IMG/VR virus record: IMGVR_UViG_3300034062_007046
Span: 1-64,000 of that record
Source: a virus
DNA: 64,000 nt
Reading direction: 5' to 3' (one strand)
A program made the translations under genes and the position numbers. Of the stretch, positions 1 to 8,170 are shown one piece after another. Under the pieces are notes generated by a model that had not been told where the DNA came from, ran no database searches, and saw nothing but the letters and a program-made list of their open reading frames with translations. Position 1 is the first letter of the stretch; every line of letters begins with the position of its first letter.

Positions 1-117
1 CAAAGCTGGTCCAAAAAATTAAATAAATGGATTAGACGAGAGTTTACAAAAGAAAATGTTTATGGTAAATTTTTAGAATCGATAAAGATTGAAGAAAATA
101 ATATTATTTCATTATGA
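1..117 (+). CDS. C-terminal end of an unidentified protein (partial), possibly a glycosyltransferase
   Basis: This open frame runs in from the left edge and stops at the TGA at 115-117, so only 38 residues are visible. They are basic and aromatic, and include a run reading ENVYGKFLESI. That style is common at the C-terminal helix of GT4 glycosyltransferases, but this is too little to assign a family. The stop overlaps the ATG of the next gene in an ATGA arrangement, which implies translational coupling with the sugar cassette. The coding frame is likely real; the function is a guess from context. Confidence 0.55.
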   Translation, partial: QSWSKKLNKWIRREFTKENVYGKFLESIKIEENNIISL

Positions 118-1289
118 AAAATATAATATATTGTTGCCAATTTACTGATGCGAGCGGTTATGGTAGTGCCGCTCGCAAATACTTATCAATACTTGACAAG
201 TACTTAGATAAGGTAAACTATAACTTAAAAATATACAATTCTTCTTATGAATCTAAGATTTCATGCTCTGAGGACGAGTTAGAAATATTAAAAAAATATG
301 AATTGAAAAATGACGATGTTGATGAATTTATAAAAAATAATAGTTATCATGCTATATTTCATTTATTGCCACATGATGCTTTTATAGATATAAAAGACAA
401 ATTTTTAAATAAAAAAATTTATGAAAATGCTAAGTCTAAAACAAGTATTTTCTATTGGGAAGCCGATAGATTGCCTTTAGCTTGGAGAAAAATTTTTAAA
501 GAAAATATGTACGATAAAGTAATTGCTGGATGCGAATGGAATAAAGAAATTTTCTTAAAAGACATAAGCGTACCAGTAGAAGTTATACCAATTCCATTTA
601 AAGAAAAAAAAATTAACAAAATAAAAAAAGACACCTTTAATATTTTTTCATTATCGCAATGGCAACCAAGAAAAGGATTTGATGTACTAATTAAAGCCTT
701 TTATCAAGAATTTTTTGACAATGATGATGTTAAATTAGTAATAAAAACGTACAAGGGAGAAGCTTTCGGTTCTTCTGACAAAGATATAATCTTAAGAGAA
801 GCTTTAGACCATAAAAACGCTTCAGTTGATTATTTAAATGATCCAAAGTGTAAATTAGATATCATTACCGGAATCTTAACAAAAGAAAAAATAGAAGAAA
901 TTTATTCTTTTTCTGATGTGTTCTGCTTAACATCAAGAGGAGAAGGGTTTAGTATCCCAACAGCAGAGGCTGCTTTATATGGCATCCCATGTGTTGTTCC
1001 AAATATTGGCGGACATACTGATTTTATAGATGCAGAGAATAATTTTTTATTCGATTGTCATCTAAAGCCAATAGAAAATATGCCTAAAGGACATTTATTT
1101 TCTTCTCGCGAAATGAATTTTTTAGAGCCGAGCGCCTCTTCAGTAAGAAAGCAATTAAGAAATGCTTATGAGATTTGGAAAAAAGATTCACAGACGTTAG
1201 AAAATATGGGACAGAAATCTAAAAAATTTACTTTGCAAATATTGAATGAAAATAGCATTTTTGAAAAATTTATTAAATTTGGAGTATAG
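114..1289 (+). CDS. GT4-like glycosyltransferase
   Basis: The predicted protein (391 aa) would transfer a sugar from a nucleotide-sugar donor to an acceptor in the cytoplasm. The C-terminal half looks like a GT-B Rossmann domain. A strand followed by WQPRKGFDVLIKAF (about residues 180-195) is the usual start of the donor domain. E277 and E285 form the E-x7-E donor-binding motif in the stretch GEGFSIPTAEA, followed by GIPCVVPNIGG. The length is normal for the family. The start overlaps the preceding stop (ATGA) and has no clear Shine-Dalgarno, so it is probably translated by coupling. It is the first complete gene of an eleven-gene sugar cassette. The donor and acceptor cannot be deduced. Confidence 0.88.
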   Translation: MKNIIYCCQFTDASGYGSAARKYLSILDKYLDKVNYNLKIYNSSYESKISCSEDELEILKKYELKNDDVDEFIKNNSYHAIFHLLPHDAFIDIKDKFLNKKIYENAKSKTSIFYWEADRLPLAWRKIFKENMYDKVIAGCEWNKEIFLKDISVPVEVIPIPFKEKKINKIKKDTFNIFSLSQWQPRKGFDVLIKAFYQEFFDNDDVKLVIKTYKGEAFGSSDKDIILREALDHKNASVDYLNDPKCKLDIITGILTKEKIEEIYSFSDVFCLTSRGEGFSIPTAEAALYGIPCVVPNIGGHTDFIDAENNFLFDCHLKPIENMPKGHLFSSREMNFLEPSASSVRKQLRNAYEIWKKDSQTLENMGQKSKKFTLQILNENSIFEKFIKFGV

Positions 1290-1292
1290 CAA

Positions 1293-1904
1293 ATGTTACA
1301 TAACCCTTATAAAATTATAAAAATGTTTGAAGAAGAAGTAGCAAATTATACTGGTTCTAAGTATGCTGTATCTACTGACAATTGCACCGATGCTATTCTT
1401 TTATGTTGTGAGTACCTTAAAGTAAAAGAGGTCACTATACCAGCAAAAACATATTTATCAGTCCCACAATCAATCATACATGCTGGCGGTTCTGTTAACT
1501 TTGAGGACATTAAATGGAAGGGTGTATACCAATTAAAACCCTATCCTATATATGATGCAGCTAAAAGATTTACATCTGGCATGTATATAAAAGATTCGTT
1601 TATGTGTTTATCTTTTCATATTAAAAAACATTTAAAAATTGGCAAAGGCGGCATGATTTTAACTGATAGCGAAGATGCCGCTAAATGGTTTAAAAAAGCG
1701 CGCTATGAAGGACGCGGAGAAGTGATGTACCATGAAGATGAAATAGAAATAAATGGTCACAATGCTTACATGACGCCAGAGCAAGCAGCGAGAGGCTTGA
1801 TGCTGATGCAAAATTACCCTCTTCATAACGAAGACCTTCCAGAAGAACCACAATATAGAGACTTAAGAGAGTTCCCATTATTTAAAAATTGTAAAACAAT
1901 ATAG
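1293..1904 (+). CDS. Short DegT/DnrJ/EryC1-type aminotransferase-like protein
   Basis: Fold-type I sugar aminotransferases convert keto-sugars to amino-sugars using PLP. This protein keeps the hallmark elements: TDNCTDAIL near residue 30 (phosphate-binding region), D88 in YDAAKRF (the Asp facing the pyridine nitrogen), and K112 in SFHIKKHLKIGKGG, matching the SFHxxK schiff-base motif. It is only 203 aa against about 370-400 for the family. The C-terminal small domain and part of the substrate region are missing. A GGAG lies 8 nt before the ATG. It sits between a glycosyltransferase and an RmlB-like dehydratase, which could supply a keto-sugar substrate. It may be a compact enzyme or a remnant; the frame is intact. 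Confidence 0.78.
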   Translation: MLHNPYKIIKMFEEEVANYTGSKYAVSTDNCTDAILLCCEYLKVKEVTIPAKTYLSVPQSIIHAGGSVNFEDIKWKGVYQLKPYPIYDAAKRFTSGMYIKDSFMCLSFHIKKHLKIGKGGMILTDSEDAAKWFKKARYEGRGEVMYHEDEIEINGHNAYMTPEQAARGLMLMQNYPLHNEDLPEEPQYRDLREFPLFKNCKTI

Positions 1905-1912
1905 GAAAAAAA

Positions 1913-2863
1913 ATGAAATTAGTGGTTATTACTGGCTGTTTGGGTCTTATTGGTTCACATGTTACAAGAAAATGCTTAGAAAAAGGTTGGAAAGTCTATG
2001 GCATTGATAAAATGACATATGCAGCAGAGACCGATTTTTTAAAAGAATTTAAAATAAATGAAAATTTTACTTTTATAAAAGAAGATATCTGCGATCTAAA
2101 AATTTTACCAGATTGCGATTACGTTATTAATTTAGCCGCAGAATCTCATGTTGGTAATAGCATTATCAATAGCGAAGAGTTTGTTAGGACCAACATAGTT
2201 GGTGTGCAAAATCTTTTAAATTTAATAAAAAATAAACCAATAAACGTTTTTGAAAGACCTCTTTTTATACATTTTAGTACAGATGAGGTTTATGGCGATA
2301 TAATTAATGGAAGTCATTTAGAAACTGACGCTTTGTGCCCAAGTAATCCTTATTCTGCTTCGAAAGCCGCCGCTGATATGTTAATTTTAGCATGGTCAAG
2401 AACATTTGGATTGGATTACGTTATAGTAAGACCAACAAATAATTATGGCATTGGGCAATATCCTGAAAAACTTATTCCTTTAACAATAAAAGCACTTAGT
2501 AGAAAGAAAATAATAAAATTGCACAACAAAGGTACTCCAATAAGAAATTGGCTTCATTCTGATGACACAGCAGAGGCTATTATAAAAATTATAGAATCTG
2601 GAACAAAAAATGAAATATTTAATATTTCTGGCGGGTTTGAACAAACAAATAAACAGACTGTAGAAAAAATTTTAATTAACTTCTTCGATCACAGTGTAAG
2701 CCCGAATGATTACATTGATCTGTCATATGTCAGAGAGGGACAAGATGTTAGATACGCAATAAATGATGAAAAAATTAAAAAACTTGGCTGGTGTCCAAAG
2801 AAAAAATTTGATGAAGAAATTAGGGAAATTGTGTTATATTATAAAAATAAATTTAGATGGTAA
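1913..2863 (+). CDS. NAD-dependent sugar epimerase/dehydratase, dTDP-glucose 4,6-dehydratase (RmlB)-like
   Basis: This extended short-chain dehydrogenase (316 aa) acts on a nucleotide-sugar. The N-terminus has the NAD-binding G8-x2-G11-x2-G14 motif followed by a strand ending in YGIDKMTYA. S122-T123-D124-E125-VYGD matches the RmlB subgroup, in which the Asp-Glu pair acts in dehydration. Y147-SAS-K151 is the YxxxK catalytic pair. RPTNNYGIGQYPEKLIP is also typical of RmlB. The product of an RmlB-type reaction is a 4-keto-6-deoxy sugar, a fitting substrate for the neighbouring aminotransferase-like gene. An AGGA lies before the ATG. The family is clear; the exact nucleotide-sugar is not. Confidence 0.88.
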   Translation: MKLVVITGCLGLIGSHVTRKCLEKGWKVYGIDKMTYAAETDFLKEFKINENFTFIKEDICDLKILPDCDYVINLAAESHVGNSIINSEEFVRTNIVGVQNLLNLIKNKPINVFERPLFIHFSTDEVYGDIINGSHLETDALCPSNPYSASKAAADMLILAWSRTFGLDYVIVRPTNNYGIGQYPEKLIPLTIKALSRKKIIKLHNKGTPIRNWLHSDDTAEAIIKIIESGTKNEIFNISGGFEQTNKQTVEKILINFFDHSVSPNDYIDLSYVREGQDVRYAINDEKIKKLGWCPKKKFDEEIREIVLYYKNKFRW

Positions 2864-2882
2864 TTTTTAAAAAGGGGTAAAT

Positions 2883-3560
2883 ATGCAATCAATTGTACAT
2901 AGAGGAGAGTTTATAAAAAATATAGCCGAAAGAAGACAGATAAAAAAATATTTAGAGATTGGTATAGAACATGATCCAAAGGCTCCATACAGGCTTCTAT
3001 CTATTGACAAAAAAATATCAGTGGATATAGATCCATCTACTGGAGCTGATTTTATTATGACTTCTGACAATTTTTTTAATAGCTTAAATGAAGGCAGATT
3101 ACAAAATTTAGAAAAAAATTATAAATGGGATATTATTTTTATCGACGCAGATCATAACGCTCAATCAGTATATCGAGATTTAATTAATTCAATTGAACAT
3201 TTAGATGATGATGGAATTATTTTCATGCACGACGTTTTACCAATAGGTTACGAAAGAACTCTCGAAAAACCTGTTCGTATGAATAATCTTGTAATACCGA
3301 TCATGAATTCAGATGCGTGGAAGGTCTTTCAGTGTATTTTAAAAGAGCGAGCAGATTTACATGCTTGTACTGTTGTGGATTCATTAGCTGGACTTGGTTT
3401 AGTAATGAAATGTAAAGATAAAAATAGAAAACTTCTTGAAAAAAATGCAAATATGTTCCTACAATACTCGGAGATAGAAAGAGATATGAGATACTTCATG
3501 AATACCATAAACCCTGAAGAGGTTTTTAATTGGATAAATAATCCCACATACGGTTTTTAA
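2883..3560 (+). CDS. Class I SAM-dependent methyltransferase
   Basis: The protein (225 aa) has a Rossmann-like methyltransferase core. YLEIGIEHDP at residues 23-32 is the glycine-containing SAM-binding motif I. WDIIFIDADHNAQSVYRDL at about 81-99 followed by DDDGIIFMHDV matches the central strands of the Methyltransf_24 group, which methylates small molecules and sugars. A GGGG-type Shine-Dalgarno precedes the ATG. The location between the dehydratase and a glycosyltransferase suggests it methylates a sugar or a sugar-linked group. The acceptor is unknown. Confidence 0.8.
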   Translation: MQSIVHRGEFIKNIAERRQIKKYLEIGIEHDPKAPYRLLSIDKKISVDIDPSTGADFIMTSDNFFNSLNEGRLQNLEKNYKWDIIFIDADHNAQSVYRDLINSIEHLDDDGIIFMHDVLPIGYERTLEKPVRMNNLVIPIMNSDAWKVFQCILKERADLHACTVVDSLAGLGLVMKCKDKNRKLLEKNANMFLQYSEIERDMRYFMNTINPEEVFNWINNPTYGF

Positions 3561-3562
3561 AT

Positions 3563-4507
3563 ATGAAAATTAAATTTTTACTAATAGGCACAGCAAGACA
3601 GCCAACTTTAAATGTTGGCTCAAATGGTCTTGGTCGTCATACATATGATTTTTTGAGGAAGTTTCAAGAAAAGCAAGAATTAGATATTACAACGTTACTT
3701 CACAAAGATTCAAAACTTGAATGGAATTCTATTAGGCAATTATACTATAGCGACGAAAATTCTGAGTCTGGGTTAATCAAGGAATTTATTTTAAAAGAAA
3801 AATTTGACGTTGTTATGGACTTCACTCATTACCATATATTAAGCAAATTATATCAGAACCATTTACCAATAATTAATTTTATACACGATGAGGAATGTTC
3901 ATACATGCCGCCAAATTGTATGCTTGGTAATGAATGGCAAAAAAATAAATATAAAAACGGTAGAATATTTAGAACTGGTATAGACTTTACAAGATACAAC
4001 TTATACGAAAAAAAAGAAGATTATTATAGTTTTTGTGGAAAGTTGGAACACCGTAAAGGATATGACATAGCTCAACATTTCTCCAAGTTAGCAGGTATAA
4101 GAACTATTTTTGCCGGACCAGATGTCGATGGAAATGCTAATACATTACAAGAATGGATAGGAGAAATAGCAGATCATAAAAAATTTTGTGATTTTGTCGG
4201 CAAATCAACTGCACTATTCTACCCAAGTAGAGCAGACGCTGGAGGAATGGGTATTTGGGAAGCCTCTGCTTTGGGCACACCAGTAATAACCACAAAAGAT
4301 TCTGGGGCGCAATGTAATGTTATAAATGGAAGCACTGGTTTTGTAGTTTCAAACACACATGAAGCTTTGGAAGCCATCCAACAAGTAAAAACACTATCGC
4401 CTTTAAAAATTAGACAAACTGCTGAATATACGTGGGATTTTAATAAAAATTTTGAAAAAATCTACAGTCAGATAATTTCTTTTGTTTATAATAAAGAAAG
4501 GTGGTAA
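3563..4507 (+). CDS. GT4-like glycosyltransferase, second copy
   Basis: The protein (314 aa) begins with a GT-B-like N-terminal strand and a glycine-rich GSNGLGRHTYDF loop (about residues 19-30) typical of GT4 enzymes. FCGKLEHRKGYDIAQHF begins the donor domain. The donor motif reads D225-x7-E233 (DAGGMGIWEAS), with Asp replacing the usual first Glu, followed by LGTPVITT. It is shorter than the 391-aa glycosyltransferase at 114 and clearly divergent, so the two probably add different sugars. There is no good Shine-Dalgarno and it starts 2 nt after the previous stop, so coupling is likely. Confidence 0.85.
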   Translation: MKIKFLLIGTARQPTLNVGSNGLGRHTYDFLRKFQEKQELDITTLLHKDSKLEWNSIRQLYYSDENSESGLIKEFILKEKFDVVMDFTHYHILSKLYQNHLPIINFIHDEECSYMPPNCMLGNEWQKNKYKNGRIFRTGIDFTRYNLYEKKEDYYSFCGKLEHRKGYDIAQHFSKLAGIRTIFAGPDVDGNANTLQEWIGEIADHKKFCDFVGKSTALFYPSRADAGGMGIWEASALGTPVITTKDSGAQCNVINGSTGFVVSNTHEALEAIQQVKTLSPLKIRQTAEYTWDFNKNFEKIYSQIISFVYNKERW

Positions 4508-4510
4508 TAT

Positions 4511-5092
4511 ATGAATGAAAATATTAAAAAAATTTTACCGTTTACTATGACTCCAATAGAAAGGTGTATTAATTTAGAAAAATTAATAAAATCAGTTAAT
4601 GCTGAAAATATTCTCGGATCGCTTGTAGAATGCGGCGTTTGGAAATGTGGACTCTTAGGATTAATGAAATTAAGTGATAAAAGCTACGGTGGTTCAAGAG
4701 AAGTTGTAGGCTTTGATTCGTTCAGATACGTACCGCCACCAGATACTAAAGAAGATTTATCTATAAGTCTATTGCAAGCAAAAAATAATCTTAAAATAAT
4801 GGGTGCGGAAGACTGTATACTACATGAGGGCTATTTTCATGAAACTTTTCCAAGAGTTAGGGATAGCATAAAAAACATTTCTATACTTCGGATAGATGCT
4901 GGTTTGTACGAAGTAACTAAATTGTGCTTGGAGGAGTTTTATTCAAAAGTTAGTATTGGTGGTTATGTAATAATTGATGATTATGGGCATTATAAAGAAT
5001 GTAAAAAAGCCGTTGATGAATTTAGAGAAAATAATAATATCCATAGCAAGATTGTCCACACAGACTATACGGAAATATGGTGGAAAAAATAA
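4511..5092 (+). CDS. TylF/macrocin-type O-methyltransferase
   Basis: The protein (193 aa) resembles the TylF family of SAM-dependent sugar O-methyltransferases. Visible family elements are LVECGVWKCG near residues 38-47 (SAM-binding motif), GFDSFRYVPPPD (about 72-83), ILHEGYFHETFP (about 100-111) and ILRIDAGLYEVTKLCLEEF followed by GGYVIIDDYG, the acidic metal-binding region of these Mg-dependent enzymes. The usual Asp-Xaa-Asp-Xaa-Tyr-style stretch appears as RIDAGLYE, slightly altered. AGGTGG precedes the ATG. With the other methyltransferase nearby, the mature glycan is probably O-methylated. Confidence 0.82.
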   Translation: MNENIKKILPFTMTPIERCINLEKLIKSVNAENILGSLVECGVWKCGLLGLMKLSDKSYGGSREVVGFDSFRYVPPPDTKEDLSISLLQAKNNLKIMGAEDCILHEGYFHETFPRVRDSIKNISILRIDAGLYEVTKLCLEEFYSKVSIGGYVIIDDYGHYKECKKAVDEFRENNNIHSKIVHTDYTEIWWKK

Positions 5093-5104
5093 AAGAGATA
5101 ATTT

Positions 5105-5869
5105 ATGATAAATTCTAATATTGAAATAAATTTTAAAGAATTTTTAGAAAATGGATTTACGATAGTTAATAATGTGCTAAAAGAAGAATATATTAAAATA
5201 TGTAAAGAAAAATTACAAGATGTATACAAAATACAAATATTTGAATTTAATGAAAAAAAGCTATCTACAATCAAAGAAGAAAATACAATTAGAGCACCGC
5301 TTCTTTATGACAAAGTATTTTTAGATATTATAAATAATGAAACCATTATCAAAATAGTTAAACAAATTCTTGGAGAATATGCAATTTTAAGCTTACAAAA
5401 CTCTATTATTGTTTCTCCAAATCAAAAACATCATCAATCTTTTTATCATCGCGATATAATACATCAAGATTTTGTAACTTCTAAGCCGATTGGAATTAAT
5501 TTATATTTTTGCTTAGATGATTATAGCGAAGAAAATGGCGGTACATGCTTTATACCAAAATCTCATAAAATGGAATTATTACCATCCTCACGCGAAGAGA
5601 TCACACCGTCAGTATCAGCGGGATCTATAATTTTATTCGATTCCATGATATATCATAAAGCTGGTGTTAACAGAACAAACGACTTCAGGTATGGTATAAA
5701 TAATATGTTTACTTTACCATTCATAAAACAGCAAATAAATATACCTCATGCTCTTAGTGGGAAACATGCTGAAGAATATCCATTAAATAGGCTTTTAGGG
5801 TATCATAGTCTGGAACATTATAGCGTTTTACACTTCAGAGAAGAAAGACACAAAAGAGCTTCGAAATGA
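5105..5869 (+). CDS. Phytanoyl-CoA dioxygenase (PhyH)-family Fe(II)/2-oxoglutarate oxygenase
   Basis: The protein (254 aa) has the ordered signature of a PhyH-type double-stranded beta-helix oxygenase. H115-R-D117 is the HxD iron-binding pair, in FYHRDIIHQDF. H184 in FDSMIYHKAG is the distal iron ligand, and R195 in FRYGINN is placed to bind 2-oxoglutarate. The motif ENGGTCFIPKSHK (about residues 145-157) is highly characteristic. All metal ligands are present, so it is likely active as a hydroxylase. In a sugar cassette it could oxidise the sugar or an acyl group. The 3' end overlaps the WbqC-like gene by 4 nt (ATGA), suggesting linked roles. Confidence 0.87.
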   Translation: MINSNIEINFKEFLENGFTIVNNVLKEEYIKICKEKLQDVYKIQIFEFNEKKLSTIKEENTIRAPLLYDKVFLDIINNETIIKIVKQILGEYAILSLQNSIIVSPNQKHHQSFYHRDIIHQDFVTSKPIGINLYFCLDDYSEENGGTCFIPKSHKMELLPSSREEITPSVSAGSIILFDSMIYHKAGVNRTNDFRYGINNMFTLPFIKQQINIPHALSGKHAEEYPLNRLLGYHSLEHYSVLHFREERHKRASK

Positions 5870-6549
5870 ATAAAGTAATAATTACACAATCAAATTATAT
5901 TCCCTGGAAAGGTTATTTTACAACAATGAGAAAAGCTACTCATTTAGTTGTTTATGATAGTATGCAATACACTAAAAGAGACTGGAGAAACAGGAATAAG
6001 CTAATAACTAAAAACGGTCCAACTTGGCTATCTATACCAGTAAAAGTAAAAGGAAAATACTATCAAAAAATAAATGAGACAGAAGTTAGTGATTTAAATT
6101 GGGCTAAAGATCATTGGAACTTTATTGAAACAAACTATAAGAAGGCTCCCTTCTTTAATGAATACGCAGAAATATTTAAAAATATTTACGTAAATCAAAC
6201 TTCAAATATGTTAACAGACATTAATGTTTATTTTTTAAAAACTATAATAAATCTATTAAATATAGATATAAAAATTATTGATTCGCGAGATTTTAATTTA
6301 ATTGGCGACAAAACAGAAAAATTAGTAAATATCTGCAAGGAGCTTGAAGCCGATGAATATTTTACTGGACCTGCCGCTAAAGAGTATATGGTAGAAGAAT
6401 TATTTATAAAAAATAATATAAAAGTAACATACTATAATCTTGAAGGTTTTAAGGAATACAAACAGCTATGGAATGGCTTTGACCATCATGTTAGTATTTT
6501 AGACATGTTTTTCAATTTGGGACCAGGAACTATCAACTACTTTAATTAA
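5866..6549 (+). CDS. WbqC-like family protein
   Basis: The protein (227 aa) matches the WbqC family found in O-antigen and other glycan clusters. The N-terminus reads VIITQSNYIPWKGYF, with QSNYxPWKGYF the best-known family motif. It is followed by VVYDSMQYTKRDWRNRN and WLSIPVKVKGKYYQKI, and near residues 166-175 by FTGPAAKEYM. The family's biochemical role is not firmly settled; proposals include amino-sugar acylation. The ATG overlaps the PhyH stop, and the NeuD-like acyltransferase follows, so a modification of an amino or acyl group is a reasonable inference. Confidence 0.88.
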   Translation: MNKVIITQSNYIPWKGYFTTMRKATHLVVYDSMQYTKRDWRNRNKLITKNGPTWLSIPVKVKGKYYQKINETEVSDLNWAKDHWNFIETNYKKAPFFNEYAEIFKNIYVNQTSNMLTDINVYFLKTIINLLNIDIKIIDSRDFNLIGDKTEKLVNICKELEADEYFTGPAAKEYMVEELFIKNNIKVTYYNLEGFKEYKQLWNGFDHHVSILDMFFNLGPGTINYFN

Positions 6550-6567
6550 TTTTTTTGGAGTGTTCAT

Positions 6568-7236
6568 ATGAAAAAAACAAAAAAACTCGTCGTATTCGGT
6601 GAAGGATTATACACAGAAATAGTCTATCAGTATTTTGAAGACGACTCACAGTACGCAGTCGTTGCCTTTACAAAAGATGATTCGTTCATAAGTTCAGATA
6701 AATATCTTGGATTGCCGATGATTAAATTTTCTGAAGTTGAGCGTTTCTATCCACCAGCAGAATACGATATGTTTATTGCCGTAAGCTACACTGATATGAA
6801 TAAGCTAAGAGAAAAAAAATATCACGAAGCGAAAGAAAAAGGCTATAAATTAGTTTCATATATTAGTTCTAAGTGTTCTTTTATGACAAAATATCCAATT
6901 GGAGACAATACTTTTATTTTTGAAGATAATACAGTACAACCATTTGTAAAAATTGGTAATAATGTTATATTGTGGAGCGGTAACCATATAGGGCATCATA
7001 GCACAATTGAAGACCATAATTTTATTAGTTCACATGTTGTAGTTTCCGGGCAATGTAATATCGAATCAAATTGTTTTATTGGAGTTAATTCAACAATAGC
7101 GCATAAAACCACGGTATCAAAAGAAACACTGATTGGAGCAGGAGCCTGTATTACAAAAAATACCGAACCAAGATCGGTGTACACGCCAGCTAAAAGCATA
7201 AAGCTGGATAAGACCAGCGATATGTTTAAATTATAG
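6568..7236 (+). CDS. NeuD/PglD-like sugar O- or N-acyltransferase
   Basis: The protein (222 aa) has the two-domain layout of the NeuD/PglD family. An N-terminal nucleotide-sugar-binding strand-loop (KLVVFGEGLYTEIVYQYF, residues 6-23) is followed from about residue 113 by imperfect hexapeptide repeats of a left-handed beta-helix (IGDNTFI, IGNNVIL, IESNCFIGVNSTI). GNHIGHHS near residue 143 contains the histidines expected for the catalytic base. An acetyl or other acyl group from a CoA donor is the likely transfer. GGAG lies 9 nt before the ATG. The acceptor sugar is not predictable. Confidence 0.84.
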   Translation: MKKTKKLVVFGEGLYTEIVYQYFEDDSQYAVVAFTKDDSFISSDKYLGLPMIKFSEVERFYPPAEYDMFIAVSYTDMNKLREKKYHEAKEKGYKLVSYISSKCSFMTKYPIGDNTFIFEDNTVQPFVKIGNNVILWSGNHIGHHSTIEDHNFISSHVVVSGQCNIESNCFIGVNSTIAHKTTVSKETLIGAGACITKNTEPRSVYTPAKSIKLDKTSDMFKL

Positions 7237-7246
7237 AGGCTCTTAA

Positions 7247-8122
7247 ATGAACTGGAAAAAAATTGGTCAAATATATCAAGTAGATAATTCAAATTTTTTT
7301 TTAAAATCACACGCCTCCAACCCATTACCAATTTTCTTAGGAGATGACACATATAGAATTTATTATAGCGGAAGGACAATTGACAACAGATCTTCTGTTT
7401 CTTATGTAGACTATGATATTGTTAAGAAAAAAATAATTCATGATTATAAAACTCCATTTGTTAAGCACGGAGAAGACAATTCTTTTTATTCTCACGGTAT
7501 TAGTATTGGGAATATGTGCGAATTTAGAGGAGAAAAATATGTTGGTTTTATGGGATGGCAAGTAAAAAAAGGGGAGCATTGGCGTGGAGATATAGGAAAA
7601 TTTAATTTAAATACTGGCGAAATAACCAAATTATTAGGGATATCGGAAGAGGACCAAATCAGCCTATCATATCCTTTTATTCTTTTCGAAGATGGCGTGT
7701 ATAAAATGTGGTACGGTTCTACAAACAGTTGGACTTCAACAAATGGAGAAATGGTACATGTAATAAAACATGCTACATCTTATGATTTTACTAATTGGAA
7801 ATTGCATGGATTAGCTATACCCTATGAAATTGGAAAATTCCAAGCTTTCTCCAGACCGACAATTATAAAAATAGATAAAAAATATTATATGTGGTTTTCT
7901 TATAGATCAGGTGACGGTACTCCGTACCGAATTGGAAACAGAATTAGTGACAATGGAATAGACTGGGAATATAAAGCTGATGATATCAGTGTCGGTGAGA
8001 TTGGATGGGATTCTGATATGATCTGCTACCCCTATGTATTTTCTCATAAAAATATTTTTTATATGTTATATAATGGAAATAGTTACGGAAAATACGGTTT
8101 TGGTTTAGCAATTTTAGAATAA
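7247..8122 (+). CDS. Five-bladed beta-propeller glycosidase-like protein (GH43/GH32 superfamily type)
   Basis: The protein (291 aa) shows a repeating blade motif: YRIYYSGR (about residue 36), YKMWYGST (about 152), YYMWFSYR (about 213) and FYMLYNGN (about 275). This is the pattern of five-bladed propellers in the GH43/32/68 superfamily and its non-catalytic relatives. NPLPIFLGDDTYRI at the start resembles the first blade. Acidic residues are present, but I cannot place the catalytic triad with confidence. It may be a glycan-binding or hydrolytic protein, or one of the propellers of unknown role found in sugar operons. It closes the cassette. GAGG lies 7 nt before the ATG. No signal peptide is seen. 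Confidence 0.65.
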   Translation: MNWKKIGQIYQVDNSNFFLKSHASNPLPIFLGDDTYRIYYSGRTIDNRSSVSYVDYDIVKKKIIHDYKTPFVKHGEDNSFYSHGISIGNMCEFRGEKYVGFMGWQVKKGEHWRGDIGKFNLNTGEITKLLGISEEDQISLSYPFILFEDGVYKMWYGSTNSWTSTNGEMVHVIKHATSYDFTNWKLHGLAIPYEIGKFQAFSRPTIIKIDKKYYMWFSYRSGDGTPYRIGNRISDNGIDWEYKADDISVGEIGWDSDMICYPYVFSHKNIFYMLYNGNSYGKYGFGLAILE

Positions 8123-8142
8123 TTTTAAAAAAAATAAAAATA

Positions 8143-8151
8143 TGTTAAAAT
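8143..8151 (+). promoter_or_regulatory. Possible extended -10 promoter before the sigma-factor operon
   Basis: TGTTAAAAT at 8143-8151 fits TGn plus a 5/6 match to TATAAT. The position 17 bp upstream offers only a weak -35 (TTTTAA). Initiation near 8158 would leave the GGAG at 8160-8163 in the leader. The 48-nt gap is one of the few real gaps in the window and separates the sugar cassette from the next unit. In such AT-rich sequence the match may be chance. Confidence 0.25.
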
Positions 8152-8170
8152 ATAAAAAAGGAGAAACAAA

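Noticed and set aside
8151-8158. TATAAAAA as a late promoter before 8171
   Set aside because: The implied start at 8164 would cut off the GGAG at 8160-8163. The overlapping extended -10 is a slightly better candidate.
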